From Drosophila miranda (lineage: Eukaryota > Arthropoda > Insecta > Diptera > Drosophilidae): a DNA stretch of 64,000 bases. How positions within the stretch are numbered: position 1 is the first letter of the stretch; every line of letters begins with the position of its first letter. The DNA is taken from positions 22,695,657 through 22,759,656 of the forward strand of contig NC_046674.1 in NCBI RefSeq assembly GCF_003369915.1, read 5' to 3'. Position numbers and translations under genes: made by a program. The notes under the pieces are model-generated. The model made no database searches. It was not told the DNA's origin and worked only from the letters and a program-made list of their open reading frames with translations. Shown here piece by piece: positions 38,732-53,200 of the stretch.

Positions 38732-39780
38732 GCCAATCCTTGCCCTATGCCCTATGCTCTGTGCCCTGTGCCCTGTACATAGGTGTACAATAGATAGATA
38801 TAATCAGTTTTTGGGTCTGTCGAGTATTACTAATGTTCCATTAAACGTGCCTGTCGGGGTTTTCATTTTATCATTTTAACATTTGCCACTTTCCATTTGT
38901 GTGCTGTGGTGGATGGGTCGAGGGGCAACACGAGATATATATGTATGTATGTATTAATGTATGAATGAGAGAAGATAAACCTATCAGCAGGCAGCTAAAA
39001 TATTACCTTAACGCGTTACGCATTCGAAACAGATATATGTACATTTATACACATACATATATTATACGTACATATATGGTATAACTAAGCATTTACACAT
39101 ATACTATGTATACATATGTATGTATGTATGTATAGCAACACAAAATGTGGTGAACAATGTTAACAATTCAATGGCATTAATGAGAAAAACAAAGAAAAGT
39201 AAAGAAATGAAAAGAAAAGAGAAGAGAAGAAACCAATACTATATGGGGAGAAACTGTTTATACAATACCAATACACGACGCAAACATATAAATCAATTAT
39301 AAGTACGTACGCGGATAAAGATAAAGTTATACATACATGTATGGTTAGTTATAGTGTGCGAGTATCATTTGTATATTTAAGTTTTTACAGCGACCCAAAC
39401 GAGTCCGCATCGTTGTTCAGAGTTTAATGCTAGTTGCGATAGTGGGAGGAGGGCGAACAATAAAAACCCCAACAAGAATACTATCCTGCAATATACATAC
39501 ATATGTACGTGAAGTTAAGTTACGTGAAAATATAGAAAGAACGGGCAGGAGCAAATGTTAACAGCATAAGAGTTAAAAGCAACAATGTGGTGTATTAAAT
39601 GTTCATAAAGTTACCATTAAGTGTATTTTCAAGGTGTAAAATGTTATATGACAAATTAAATCGAGTTCGAGAGTTCGACAGCTCCAATGCATGAGAGGGC
39701 AAAAATGTTAAGCGTATGTTATGCGAAACTAACAAAACTACAATTATACAAAGAATAAAAATTTATAAATAGAGAACACC
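38732..39780 (+). other. app: 3' UTR of the spliced app isoform
   Basis: AT-rich sequence with TATG repeats follows the stop. Candidate AATAAA signals lie at 39459-39464 and 39754-39759. Confidence 0.6.
39754..39759 (+). terminator. app: Polyadenylation signal AATAAA for app
   Basis: A canonical hexamer in AT-rich context just over 1 kb after the app stop. A second copy at 39459 could give a shorter end. Confidence 0.55.
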
Positions 39781-40805
39781 AAATGTGTTATTTCATTGGG
39801 TCGGACTGGGGGCAGGTAAATTTAAATTTAAGTAATCGTGCGTGATCCATAATCATCCATATTTAAATACCAATAAGTTCATTTGAGATTAACGATTCTC
39901 TGGAAATCATTACATTACCATTTATTATTTGAAGTTGTTGAAGCTTGAAGTTCAAATTTTAAAAATGCGTTAAGCTTGACGTCAAGCTTAAAATGGCCCG
40001 CCCTGCCAACTCTCTTGAGTTTGATGATGTGAACTATCGTTAGAGATAAACATCGCATTAGTGCTGCCATTTTAGGGAAGATAATTCTTCACCTAGCATA
40101 ACACTTAGCTTGTTTGAGCTATAAAGATTTGTTCTTATTTTGATCTCTGATTTTGATCGGTCTGCTTCAACAACGATCCACCATTTGGACCATTTAAAGT
40201 TGAAGATTATCGTTAATGTACCACACTTATAGGTAAAGGTATATTCAAGGTATAACGGTATATTACGGTATATTTGATCAATTTAATCAACATAGGGTAA
40301 AGAAATTTCCATACGCAGGTTTATTAAATTTTCGCTCTCTCAAATCGTACTTCCGTGCATTATCTATTCCAGATTGCATATAAATTCTTGTCACTTTCAA
40401 ACAATTCCGCTTTGGTGCGCAGCTCTACCGATTATCCAGTCGATAGTATCGATGGCCTAACGACACGAAACTAGCATTCTGCATACCCTGGAAAAAAGGA
40501 TATAGAATTGAGGAAATGTTAGTCATCCCTAGCTCTACTGAAGGCAGAAACTAGTCAGTCTCTGTTTTAAAGCTATTTCAACGATATTTTACAGCTTATT
40601 GTCTTCTTACAGTGATGTTTAAAACATATCAAATCTGAGAAAGGATCCTTATTAATTACGTTTTAAAACAGCTTAGAAAACAGTATCATCATATATTAAC
40701 GAAATAGGGTATACAAATTGCCATACTCCGGTTGAAAAGCAACAAGTCTGAAAATACTAGCAACATTGACGTGACAACATTGCTACTATTTTTTTGTTGA
40801 ACTTT

Positions 40806-40960
40806 TTTGCTTAAATAAAATAAATGGGAGTACTTAAAAGTAATTAATTTTGTTGAAAATTTATTCATAAAAGGGCTAAAACTATGTGAGCAGGGCCGAA
40901 AGTTTTAGTAAGTCAGCATTATTCAACGGAATATAAAAATTGAGCAATAGGAACGACTAG
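40806..40960 (+). repeat. Dispersed repeat, copy A
   Basis: The stretch aligns by eye with about 55225-55390 at clear but diverged identity. Shared landmarks in the same order are TTTTGCTTAAA, a TACTTAAA block, TTCATAA/TTCATTAA, TAAAACTATGTG/TAAAATTATGTG, AAAGTT, ATTATTCAACG/ATATTCAACG and AAAATTGAGCA. Confidence 0.7.
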
Positions 40961-41031
40961 TATTTACGGTATTTCTTTGAAAATGGGACAGTATATTTCT
41001 GAGGGTCGATAAGATAAATTTTCTCAGCTGA

Positions 41032-41039
41032 TATCGATA
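41032..41039. promoter_or_regulatory. DRE site (TATCGATA) upstream of Tsen54
   Basis: A perfect palindromic DRE core, bound by DREF at housekeeping promoters. It is flanked by two copies of TCAGCTGAT within 25 bp and lies about 340 bp before the start codon. Function is inferred. Confidence 0.55.
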
Positions 41040-41377
41040 AATGGTAAAAAATCAGCTGATTTCGGTAGAAAAAATTTTAAATTTCTTGAAATTTTGAATT
41101 TATTCTTTTTGTTTCTTTCTCTACTCGCTGTTTCGCTCACTCACTGACACATGCATGTAGGGCATATAGACCTTGCATTGGAAAAGAAACAGAGAGGCTG
41201 TGCTAAAGGCGCATCTACCAGACGACCAAATCTCCAATGTGTAGCAGATCGAGGACTCGGCTGCTCTTCTGGACCTACGCCTACTCCAAAAGAGTTAACG
41301 TGACCAAGTGAATCTTTCTCTCCTGTTCATCTGACTAATTGTGTTCCTAAAACGTTCATTTTGCGTTCATGTGCAAA

Positions 41378-42706
41378 ATGAGCGGGACCCTTGATTTCGA
41401 TGCAAAATTTGTTGAAATTAACCCAAAAAACACGTTTTTAAGGTAAATAATGAATGAAATCTTTAAGGCGTTAACTAAATTCGTTAAATTTCAGTGCCGA
41501 GCAACTTGTTACGCACCGCCATTTGGAGATCGAAGCCACATGCGGTGGCCTGAAGCGCACACAGAATGAGGGAAGTGCAGCTGAGCTCGAGGAAATTACC
41601 ACGGCTCTTTGTAAGTTGTAGGATTGATGACTGATGTACATCAATTAAATATAATGTTTATTCTACTTCAGCTAATCTGCGAGCTCAATTGTCAGTGCCA
41701 CGCATAGAACGACTCGGAGGGAGAGCTCTGGCCTCTTGGGATGAGGAACAACAAGCAGCGGAAATACTGCGTAAGGATGGAAAATTCGGGTGCTTCGGAT
41801 ACAGCGTGCATGGTAAACTCTATTTGGAATACTACGAGGCCTTGTTTCTTCTGGAGTTGGTGGGTAAATCCGCAACCGGTCCGTATCGATTTTTATTAAC
41901 ATGGCAACCGATTCCAGGGTCGCCTGCAGCTGGAGTACCATGATGTGACTGTTTCCGTGGAACAGGCCTACGTCTTATTGCTTGGAGAACTGGAGAGTGA
42001 AAAGTACCACAATTACTTAGTTTATTCAGCATTGTCTCGTGCTGGTTACATAGTGGTTAGGCATAAGCGCCATCAGCCAACAGCAGAAACAGTGACCAGA
42101 GCAGATTGCATCTGGGCTCTGCTGGAGGAGAAGGTTGGGCATATTCCAACAGCTGCACATATCAAAGCTTCACCGCTCTATGCACCTGTAGAGAAGAGTA
42201 TGGAAGACGTCAAACAGTTAATCATGTGGCCAAGTACCGAGCAGAATGAGAATAGCGAAGAGAGGATCGATTTCAAATTTGACACACGAAAGCGAAAAGC
42301 AAATGCAGCGTCTAGGGACTATCCTGGCAGCAAGAAAGCATGCCTATCAACAAGAAAGAGCCTTGTAGACCTTCCAAAGACAGAAGCGACATTTGCGAGA
42401 TTCGAAAATGTATTTAAAAAATTCGACTTTGTGCAGCTTAAAAGCAACGATTACCCAACCGATGATCAAACAACTCCACCTTCCTTCAGTATATCGTTTG
42501 ACTTGCATCTTCATAATGGAGGCTTCAAAAAGCGTACTCCCAAAACGCCCATCTTCAACGTGATGATTCTCGCGCCCGATGCGCCGTTTCCGACACACAG
42601 TGAGATTGCCCAGTGCCAGCGTCAACAGCTCCATACAGCGCCACTGCTCGTCGTGTCGGTTAGCGAATCGAAACAGATACAGGCGTTCTTGTACTTTATT
42701 AGTTGA
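41378..42706 (+). CDS. Tsen54: tRNA-splicing endonuclease subunit Tsen54
   Basis: Four exons (41378-41442, 41495-41610, 41672-41859, 41918-42706) give 385 residues. Sen54 is a structural, non-catalytic subunit of the nuclear complex that cuts introns from pre-tRNA. The N-terminal Sen54 domain is visible at about 60-130 (RGG-like GGRALASWDEEQ, then GYSVHGKLYLEYYEALFLLELG). It is followed by the helix pattern EAY-VLL and YLVYSALSRAGYIVVRH (about 150-172). The middle is Lys/Arg- and Ser-rich. The C-terminal VSVSESKQIQAFLYFIS matches the closing strand of the family. The start sits in CAAAATG, a good fly context; an in-frame ATG 9 bases upstream would add three residues. The introns are 51-61 bp. 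Confidence 0.9.
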
Positions 42707-42736
42707 TGATGTCGGACTCTGCGGATGTGCTACCTC

Positions 42737-42742
42737 AATAAA
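42737..42742 (+). terminator. Tsen54: Polyadenylation signal AATAAA for Tsen54
   Basis: The signal lies only about 31 bases after the stop. This leaves roughly 200 bp before the next gene's start codon. Confidence 0.7.
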
Positions 42743-42955
42743 TTGTACGTTTAATTATTGTTCATTTATATGCGCCTCAAAACGGCCAATTGCACGTAAT
42801 TTATTGTAGTTAGCAATCACTTTTTGTGCAGACAGGGAGAAGTTCCGACAACACATGCCTAGTCAAACATTGTCAAAACATTCCACAAAAATTCATTTAT
42901 TTGAATGTACATATACTGTTTGGCTTTTTAATTTCAACAAAATTTACTCCCGAAA

Positions 42956-43671
42956 ATGGTAAGTTTATCGCGAGGAGGGGAGGGGAGGAGAGGTGAGCTA
43001 CTGGCCACTAATCTGTCTGTAATGTGAGTCATTTCAGAATGCCCCAATAGTTTGGATAATGGGCGGCGCGAACAGCGGCAAAGACGTCCAAGTTCAAAAA
43101 ATTGTGGAGAAGTATGGCTTCACGCACATCGATCCCAACGCCATAGTGGACAAAGAGGTGAGACAAACCAATTGCAATCGCAATTGCAATACTAGTTGAG
43201 ACATCTCTATTTCAACCAGATCGAGGCTAAGAGTGCAGATGGCAAAAAGTTCGAGGCAATACGCAAGGATGGCAAAGAAGTACCCTTGGCCGATATAGTG
43301 CCGCTGGTGGAGAAGCAAATCATGGGACAACGTGGCGGGGTCAAGGGCTATTTAATCGATGGGTAAGATATGAGAATCCATATAAGGAAATATAACTTCA
43401 TACATATATATCACATTTTTTTAGATATCCACACAACGAAGCCGAAGCCAAGATATTGGAAGAACGTCTTGGGCCGCCTACAATGGTAATTGCGTTGGAT
43501 GTCCAAGGGGATACCAATAAAAAAGACTCCAAGGCAGTACTTCAGAAATATGCCAACATAACGATGCAAATCAATGCCGAGCGTGATGCCAAGGAAGTGT
43601 TCGAGGACCTAGTTCCCAATTTCGAGACACTGGCCAAGAACCGAGGACCCCAAATCTCAATCGGACGCTAG
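42956..43671 (+). CDS. Adenylate-kinase-like protein, probable pseudoenzyme
   Basis: Four exons (ATG only at 42956-42958, then 43038-43157, 43220-43362, 43425-43671) give 170 residues. The fold start matches adenylate kinase 1 ([43 protein letters not shown]) and the next gene Adk1. Key residues are lost. The P-loop reads GGANSGKD, with Asp in place of the Ser/Thr after Lys16. The AMP-binding Arg in the LLR motif is gone. GYPR has become GYPH. The LID region with its arginines is deleted. The frame is open and splice sites are canonical, so it is a retained gene rather than a pseudogene. It shares two intron positions with Adk1 (after ATG, and after the Glu in KE/IE). It probably does not transfer phosphate. 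Its role is unknown; it could bind or regulate Adk1. Confidence 0.88.
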
Positions 43672-44118
43672 AGCCTCAAACTTCAAGTTCCTTAGAAAAC
43701 AAATACAGCACCATAGACACCATAGACAATCAAATCAAATCAAATCCAATCCAATCCAAACAAATACAAATTTAGCACGTCTGCTTGAACGGCATAGCTA
43801 CAGCAGAAAGCACACGGAGCACGAAAAGCTCACATCAAAAGCTTGCTTGAGCGGTGCGCTCGTCTACGCGTACTGAAACCGTTAGCCGAAAGCCTTTTCA
43901 TTCAGTCACTCGCAACATACGCTGCACCGAGTGAGGGTGGTGGAAAATCGTCGGGCGGAGAAATCGAATAACGGCGCTGAGGAAATCAACTACGACCACA
44001 AGGAACAAGGCTAGCCAAGAACGTCAGACATCGGCGCCGCTCCTAAACTACCGAAAAGTTCGCGATTTGTTCAACGAAAGTCCCTCAGAAGCGACGTATA
44101 TATCTCGTATACATCACA
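43672..44118 (+). other. 3' UTR of kinase-like gene and leader of Adk1
   Basis: It contains CAAATC/CCAATC repeats (43727-43760) and TTCAGTCA at 43901-43908, which fits a fly initiator (A at 43904). The Adk1 leader would then run about 215 bases to the ATG at 44119. No AATAAA is evident for the upstream gene. Confidence 0.45.
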
Positions 44119-47195
<3,077 letters not shown>

Positions 47196-49140
47196 TAGGC
47201 TAGTAGAGAGCTCTTATTAAGAAACAGTACCAAAGTTAGCAATACAGCCAAAAATTTATACGCACTTTTTAACGCTAAACTCGAAGAAATCTCAAAAATT
47301 TGCACAAATGAAAGCGAAACACAAAATTTATTAGTTTTTAAATGAATGTCATATTATCCCATTAAGTGGGCCTACAACACATAATCTCATGCAAGAAATG
47401 GTTGATCTAATGCTCTAAATAAATTTACCCATAAATTCAAGAGTAAGTCTATGATTTACATGCCGAAAAAGATAGTTTAAAAATGAATTTACCTTGTCGT
47501 TCGATGTTCATCAGGTCAGGTCTGCTAGAAACTCAATTCATAATTGAAATTTGAGAACATATATTGTTAATTAATGGACGCATTACAAACAGTATTCCTT
47601 TCCACGAATGTTAGTCGCTTTCCGTGAGCTAGACTCTGATTAAATATTTATAAGCCTTAACTGAGAGCACCAAGGGCACAGGTTGTTCGAAAGGAAAACA
47701 TTCGAAACAAATTCGCCTTGAATTCGAGTGTGAGAGCCACGTGCTTAAATGTTAAGAATTAAAAAGTACAACTTCATTCTATCCACTAAACCAGTTTCAG
47801 TTTCTAAACAATATGGTGGGAGTGAAACGATGCTAATGATACCTTGTAGGGTGAGAGTGATTAATAACTAAGGGTGCTATAAAGTACTTAAAACAACTCG
47901 ACTCGACTGAAAGTTTATGGGATAGGGTATTCCCTTTTAAGTCTCCGTAGATTTATGACACAGGAGAACTGAACAGTGCTGGATTCGCAAAAAAGATTAT
48001 TCCGCTAAAGTTAAAAACTGCTTCAGTCACACGTTAAACACAAATGCAATGCAGATCGTTGAGTAAATGATCGAGTTTGTCTCGATATTTGGTGTACGAT
48101 ATTCGAATCTGTCGTGTCTGGCAGTTGCCAGCGGCATGTTTAATTAGAAGTGGGTTGTATTTCAATCAAGATGATATCAATTGTTTATAACATTTCATTT
48201 GTATACTGACGAAAGTGTGCGTCACGAATCTGTAGTCTGTAGTCTGTAGTCTTAAATGCAAAATAGATCTGACATAATTTTTGGCAAGTCAATAGTCCAG
48301 CAAACACCAATAGTAAAATCGTATCAAGAATCGGCAGTATCTGTTTTTCTTCGAAACTGGTAGAAACCGAATCATCTGTCTTTATCACGGAACTAAATAC
48401 CATGTGGAGCAGTCGAGCGTCATCATGTGGAGTGCTCCCCTCCGAACTGGAGTGGGCTTCGAGTTCGTGTTCTTGGCGATCGACTCGAGCGTAAAGTCAA
48501 CATAGAAATTTATGTAAACGAAGTGGTTGGCGACAGGCAGCATTGGCAGCATTTGGCAGCATGCCTCATAATTGTTCGTTTTGTGAATTATGTAAAAGGC
48601 AGCAGCAGCATTGAAAGAAGAAAGATACAGATACCTATAGCCGTTGGTATAGAGAGGCGAAACAGTTAACTGATCAGAAATTATCACATGGCGACGTAAA
48701 AGTTTTTATCGGACGATTATCGCTGGACGCGATCTCCGAATTCGGGAATTCCAATTCCAAAAAAATCAGCATGACTAAACAGACAGAAGAGCTTAAGCAG
48801 GTTTTTTGATATTGTTGTTTGTTGTTTGGATTTTGGTTTTTTATTTTCATATACAATTTCTTTATATTTTGCATCGCATTTGTATGCTTTCTTTTTGTTT
48901 GGAGACCACATTTCTGTGGGGTTTTGTTTTTCATTTGGAGCTGTCACTTCAGCCACTTAAAACTAAAAAATAAAATAAATATAGATGTTTAAATAGTTAA
49001 AACTAAGAACAATGTACAAATTTTGATGGAGACATTAGCCAATTGAACGAGTATTTAGACATATATCACACGATTAGAGAATTTTTTCAAATAAAGCTAT
49101 AAAGATTCAGTCGAAGGAGGCACGGCTAGACGTACTGATC
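47196..49140. other. 3' UTR of Adk1 and intergenic sequence
   Basis: An AATAAA at 47418-47423 is a likely Adk1 polyadenylation signal. The rest is AT-rich, with a triple TCTGTAG repeat near 48231-48252 and a GGCAGCATT duplication near 48537-48560. No gene is seen. The last part (48950-49140) is probably the 3' UTR of the minus-strand protease. Confidence 0.6.
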
Positions 49141-50064
49141 CTAAATGAGATTGTCATCACTATACAGATGCTGGTGGTGCTGTTGCTGATGCTGTTGCTG
49201 GTGCGGCTGCTGTGGCCGGACATAGTGCTGAGTCGAGTGGACCCGCTGTGTTGCATGGGGTGATAGACCTCCTGTTTTGCTCTCAATCCAGTCCAAATAG
49301 TGTGTGACTCTGGTGAAGCCTCCGGGAATGTTGGTCTCGCAGCCATCGGCTGGCCCAAAGCTGGTTATGCCCACGACGACCTGGGTGTTCTTGAGCACCA
49401 GAGGGCCGCCGGAGTCGCCCGTGCACACTGTCTCGTCTTTCAGGCCCTTGGCGCACATCACACCAGACGTAACCACATCGTATTCCTGTGCGCACTCCTC
49501 GTTCGAGATCACTTTGAGCTCGGTGTACTGCATTGAGTCCGAGTTGGACATCTCCACCATGGCGCCCCATCCGCTGGCCACCACGCTCATGCCCGTGTAC
49601 TGGTCGTGCCGCTGTCTGCTGGGCAACGAGGCTGCCTGGATGCGCGAGGTGAAGGCCACATCCATTGGCAGCTTGACCAGGGCGATGTCATTTGCAGCCG
49701 TCTCCGGATTGAATTGCTCGTGGACAATGAATTTGTTTGAACGGATCACCAGTCCTCCCAACTGTTCCGTGTCCTCGACGCTCTTTGTGCCCAGGTACAC
49801 GTCGTAGTGGGTCACTCCCATGGTGCAGTGGCCGGCAGTGAGTATCCAGCGCCTGTCCAGCAATGTGCCGCCGCACAGGATGCGCTTGCGCCACAGCTGC
49901 TTTCCTATCAGCATCACTTGGTAGGGGAACTTTTCGATCTTTCCGAACTTCGACTGCCCGATGGCATAGCCCGTGCTGGGCGCTGGCTCCCACATGAGGA
50001 GCAGGACCAGGCCGAGGCCCAGTACGGTGTGGGGACGGAGCAGAGGCATTGTTTTGGCCGCCAT
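49141..50064 (-). CDS. Secreted S1A serine protease with His/Gln-rich tail
   Basis: A single exon gives 307 residues from the ATG at 50064; the upstream in-frame codon at 50085 is GTG. A signal peptide is visible (hydrophobic 14-24, ending near TGYA, 31-34). The chymotrypsin fold has His79 (TAGHC), Asp126 (NDIAL) and Ser218 (GDSGG), so it should be active. By alignment, the S1 pocket position 189 is Thr213, not Asp, so it should not cut after Arg/Lys as trypsin does. Ile35 aligns with the mature N-terminus but is preceded by Tyr-Ala instead of Arg/Lys, so there is no normal activation site. After the domain comes a 40-residue tail rich in Gln and His (about 267-300). A TATA-like TATAAAAT lies on the minus strand at 50231-50224. 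I do not recognise a specific gene name. Confidence 0.88.
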   Translation of the reverse strand: MAAKTMPLLRPHTVLGLGLVLLLMWEPAPSTGYAIGQSKFGKIEKFPYQVMLIGKQLWRKRILCGGTLLDRRWILTAGHCTMGVTHYDVYLGTKSVEDTEQLGGLVIRSNKFIVHEQFNPETAANDIALVKLPMDVAFTSRIQAASLPSRQRHDQYTGMSVVASGWGAMVEMSNSDSMQYTELKVISNEECAQEYDVVTSGVMCAKGLKDETVCTGDSGGPLVLKNTQVVVGITSFGPADGCETNIPGGFTRVTHYLDWIESKTGGLSPHATQRVHSTQHYVRPQQPHQQQHQQQHHQHLYSDDNLI

Positions 50065-50223
50065 GTCGCTTCGTTTCTGTTGCACTTGTCACTGATCTTT
50101 CGTCTAATTGTTTTTGGAACCGCAATAATCGAATTTTGTCACTTGCTTGGTTGTGCTTCCGTTGTATATCTGCGCGCTTTGGACGTTCGCTTCAATCTAA
50201 ATCCGTTCTGACGGAGCCGTGAT

Positions 50224-50231
50224 ATTTTATA
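50224..50231 (-). promoter_or_regulatory. TATA box of the serine protease
   Basis: TATAAAAT on the minus strand lies about 165 bases before the ATG, with a TCAGA initiator-like motif near 50207-50211. The spacing of about 22 bases is slightly short. Confidence 0.45.
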
Positions 50232-53200
50232 CGTCGTCGCTCAGCGAAATAATTTTGCCGGTTTTCTGCTGTCTGGTCCCAGTCCAGTCGTGTCTCCCCG
50301 GCACTCTCATACGTACATACATATCTCCGCCTCTGTCGCTCCGAGTGTCGCTCGCTGAAGCCACTCTCTTCTGCGTTGCCTGGGAGACTCTTCTTCGGTA
50401 GCTTGTTATTATGACAGCCAACAGGTCGTAAAATCTCGTTTAAGGCGAACACTTTGTGTATAAATATGTACATACATATGTATTTATTTATATATATGCA
50501 TACATATGTATCTGATACTACGCCAATGCTAGCTGTGAGCGCGCGAAAGCAAAGTTCAAATTTTGAACTGCCAGCCTCCCCCCCGAAATAATGGGAAACG
50601 GAAGTGAAATTGGGTTGCTCCGATTTCGTTCAGTCCCGAAATATCGCACATATGTATCTGCTCTTTGAACTTTGAAGATTTCGTCACTTGCAGATCTGCG
50701 ATCTGCGAAGGATTCCACGAAAAGAGAGCTTAAAATTATGAAATGGAAAGAGAAAATGTGAGCCAAAGCGACAGACAATAGAACAGGTATTCCAGCTGAG
50801 CGGAGACGAGAGACCTAGGCTCTGGTCCAGACCCCGACCCAGACCCAGCCCCAGCCCCTGCCGGAGAAGTGAATTGGGGTGACAAATACGATTTTAATTA
50901 TGTATAAACAATTTTGGAATTCTGATTAAAAGACTAGTTTTGTTTGTCTTTTTCCTCTGGTCTGTTCTTTTCTGCTCGTTCTATTCGATTCGGTTTTATT
51001 CTGTTCAGTTGAAAATGTTTCATTCAAATGAAAAGGTGGAATTTTTTTGAAAGTTGCTTTTGCGCATCTTTATTGCATATTCGTCTTCTCACATACATTT
51101 TCGGGGCGGCGCGGCCTGTAAACAACGGGGACTCCAGATAGGTTTTTTTTTGTGTGTGTTTTTTCTTTGATTCACTGGCGCCATTAGAATTTGTATTAAT
51201 AAGTTATTCATTTACGCCTCAAAGTCCAAAAATGCTGCTAATTTCCAGCGAAACTTTCGGGCGAATTTAAGTCGAACTGTGATGAATCAAGATTCGTTGT
51301 CTGTTTATTATAAACATTTTATTATGTAGATTACGTTCCAGATCGGAATAACAACAATTCTGACTCAATCAGTGTTTTTGTTTTTATCCCATTCTATGGC
51401 GTTTTCCTTCAAATTTTCCTGTTGTCTGCCACAAACTACTCGTAAGTAGATCGCAGATCGAAAACAGATACATATTTATAATGGGAGTTAATTTGTGTGG
51501 CGCCAACTTGGAATTTTTGTTGATGAAAACATTGTCGATTGTCGATCGCATTAACTTTATTTACCAATTAGCAGTCGACTTGTAAGAATCTCTGACGAAA
51601 TGGCTTTGTTTTCGACTGAGCTCCGAGCAGGGATGTGCGCAAAAGTTCTCAAGGCAGGTCCACATGCTGTAGTGTAGACCTTGGTTGATAGAGCATCCCG
51701 GATTCGCAGGTTTCATTAAAGAAGAAAATTGATCGGAATGTTTACATTGCCAATTCGCAGGTGCAAATTTATAAATACCAAACAATAATAAAATTAATTG
51801 GACATAAAGGTGCGAAAATTCATTATACAATACAGCTTTGAACGTGTACTTTTTGCGGGCCCGTCCCTGAAAATCCCGGCAGTAGCACGTGTCTGCGCCA
51901 CCACGAACACGAGCACGAGTATACATATATATGTAGCTTCCCGTTCTGGGTGGTGTCTCCGGCGGATTGGGCTATCTAATCTTCCAATTAGTTTTCAGCA
52001 CATCATCAAAGTTTATTGAACAGGTTCACATCCATCAAAATTGTTCCATAAAAATAAGCTTTTCAGCTTTTCGAACCAATTTAAGTTTTAGTGCCCAAAC
52101 TGAATGCATATTTCATTTTTCAGCGATTGCTACGTTTATGTGAGTATTACTGCAAGAACCGGCAAGATTTATTCGAAATCAAATCTGAATTTATCGATCG
52201 GGAATACGATATGTTAATTAATGCAAATCAGCTCTCGGGAACACCCGAAAATCGTTGTTTTTGTCGACAAAGTTCAGCGGCTTGGGGCTCTGGCGCCATG
52301 AATGTTGCTTACCTTGCACGAGAAAGTAGCTGACCTTGACGGTATTCGGAGTATTCGGTGTATTCGGAGACTGCTCTGCTAGAAAGCGGATGGGAGGCTG
52401 TAGTGGCAGTGGAGGCGGGACACCTACATATCTAATTGGACGGACGGAGGGTGCATTGACCAAGTGATTGGGTATCGGGACGGGCATAACAAATCGTTCA
52501 TTGACGTCAGCCCCAACACCATTTATTTTGCACGGGTCTTACAATTCAATTTAATTAATGTTCCAGCGAATGAGCATTTAATATGCAACGGCGTAGAACC
52601 AGTAGTCGCCCCACAACTTTTCGCCGGCAGTAAAAGTTTCTCTCCCCTGCCCTGCCCTGCCCCCATTTTGGAGAGTGGCAGTTGGTGGCGGGTAGGCGAC
52701 AGGCGGGATCTCAAGTCTTAGCTTCTTAAGCGGTATAGGCAAACTAGATCCGGTTGGACTTCATTTTATGCTGACGACCTAACAGAAAACAGAATTGGCC
52801 GGACCGAAGATGAAAAGAAAGAAGAAAGAGAAGCTGGGAAGCCAAGAAACAAGTTGTCGAAGAAATTTATGGCGATGGGAATTCCCAAAAAAACAAAATA
52901 CTGGGCCAAATCGGCGCCAGCACACAATAACAAATTCCCATGACGTTGTGTAGCAAACAAATTTTACTGACATTCATCAAAGCATTTATCATTAGCCAAG
53001 AAAGAAAGATGATCGCTTGATCGCTTGATCGCTTGAACGCTTGGTCGCCGTTAGCCAAATGCAAAGAAACCCATTGGCGCCAGTTATCCAGACGGGGTCG
53101 GATCGCAAGTATAATAAACCTCATAGTATCTGTATCTGTATCTGTATATGGGAGGGTAAAGTAGTTCCCGGTGCAGTTCCGTCGCCACCATCGGGTTTCC

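Larger units (their letters stand above)
39781..41377. other. Intergenic region with Tsen54 promoter
   Basis: No gene is seen. GGTATATT-type motifs repeat near 40240-40280. A dispersed repeat at about 40800-40960 has a second copy near 55225-55390. A DRE site is at 41032. Confidence 0.7.

Noticed and set aside
40700..41000. Identification of the dispersed repeat as a named mobile element
   Set aside because: No terminal repeats, target duplications or coding remnants are visible, and I cannot match it to a known family without a search.
48185..48956. Short open frames between Adk1 and the protease
   Set aside because: They are AT-rich, short, overlapping on both strands and without recognisable domains or splice context.
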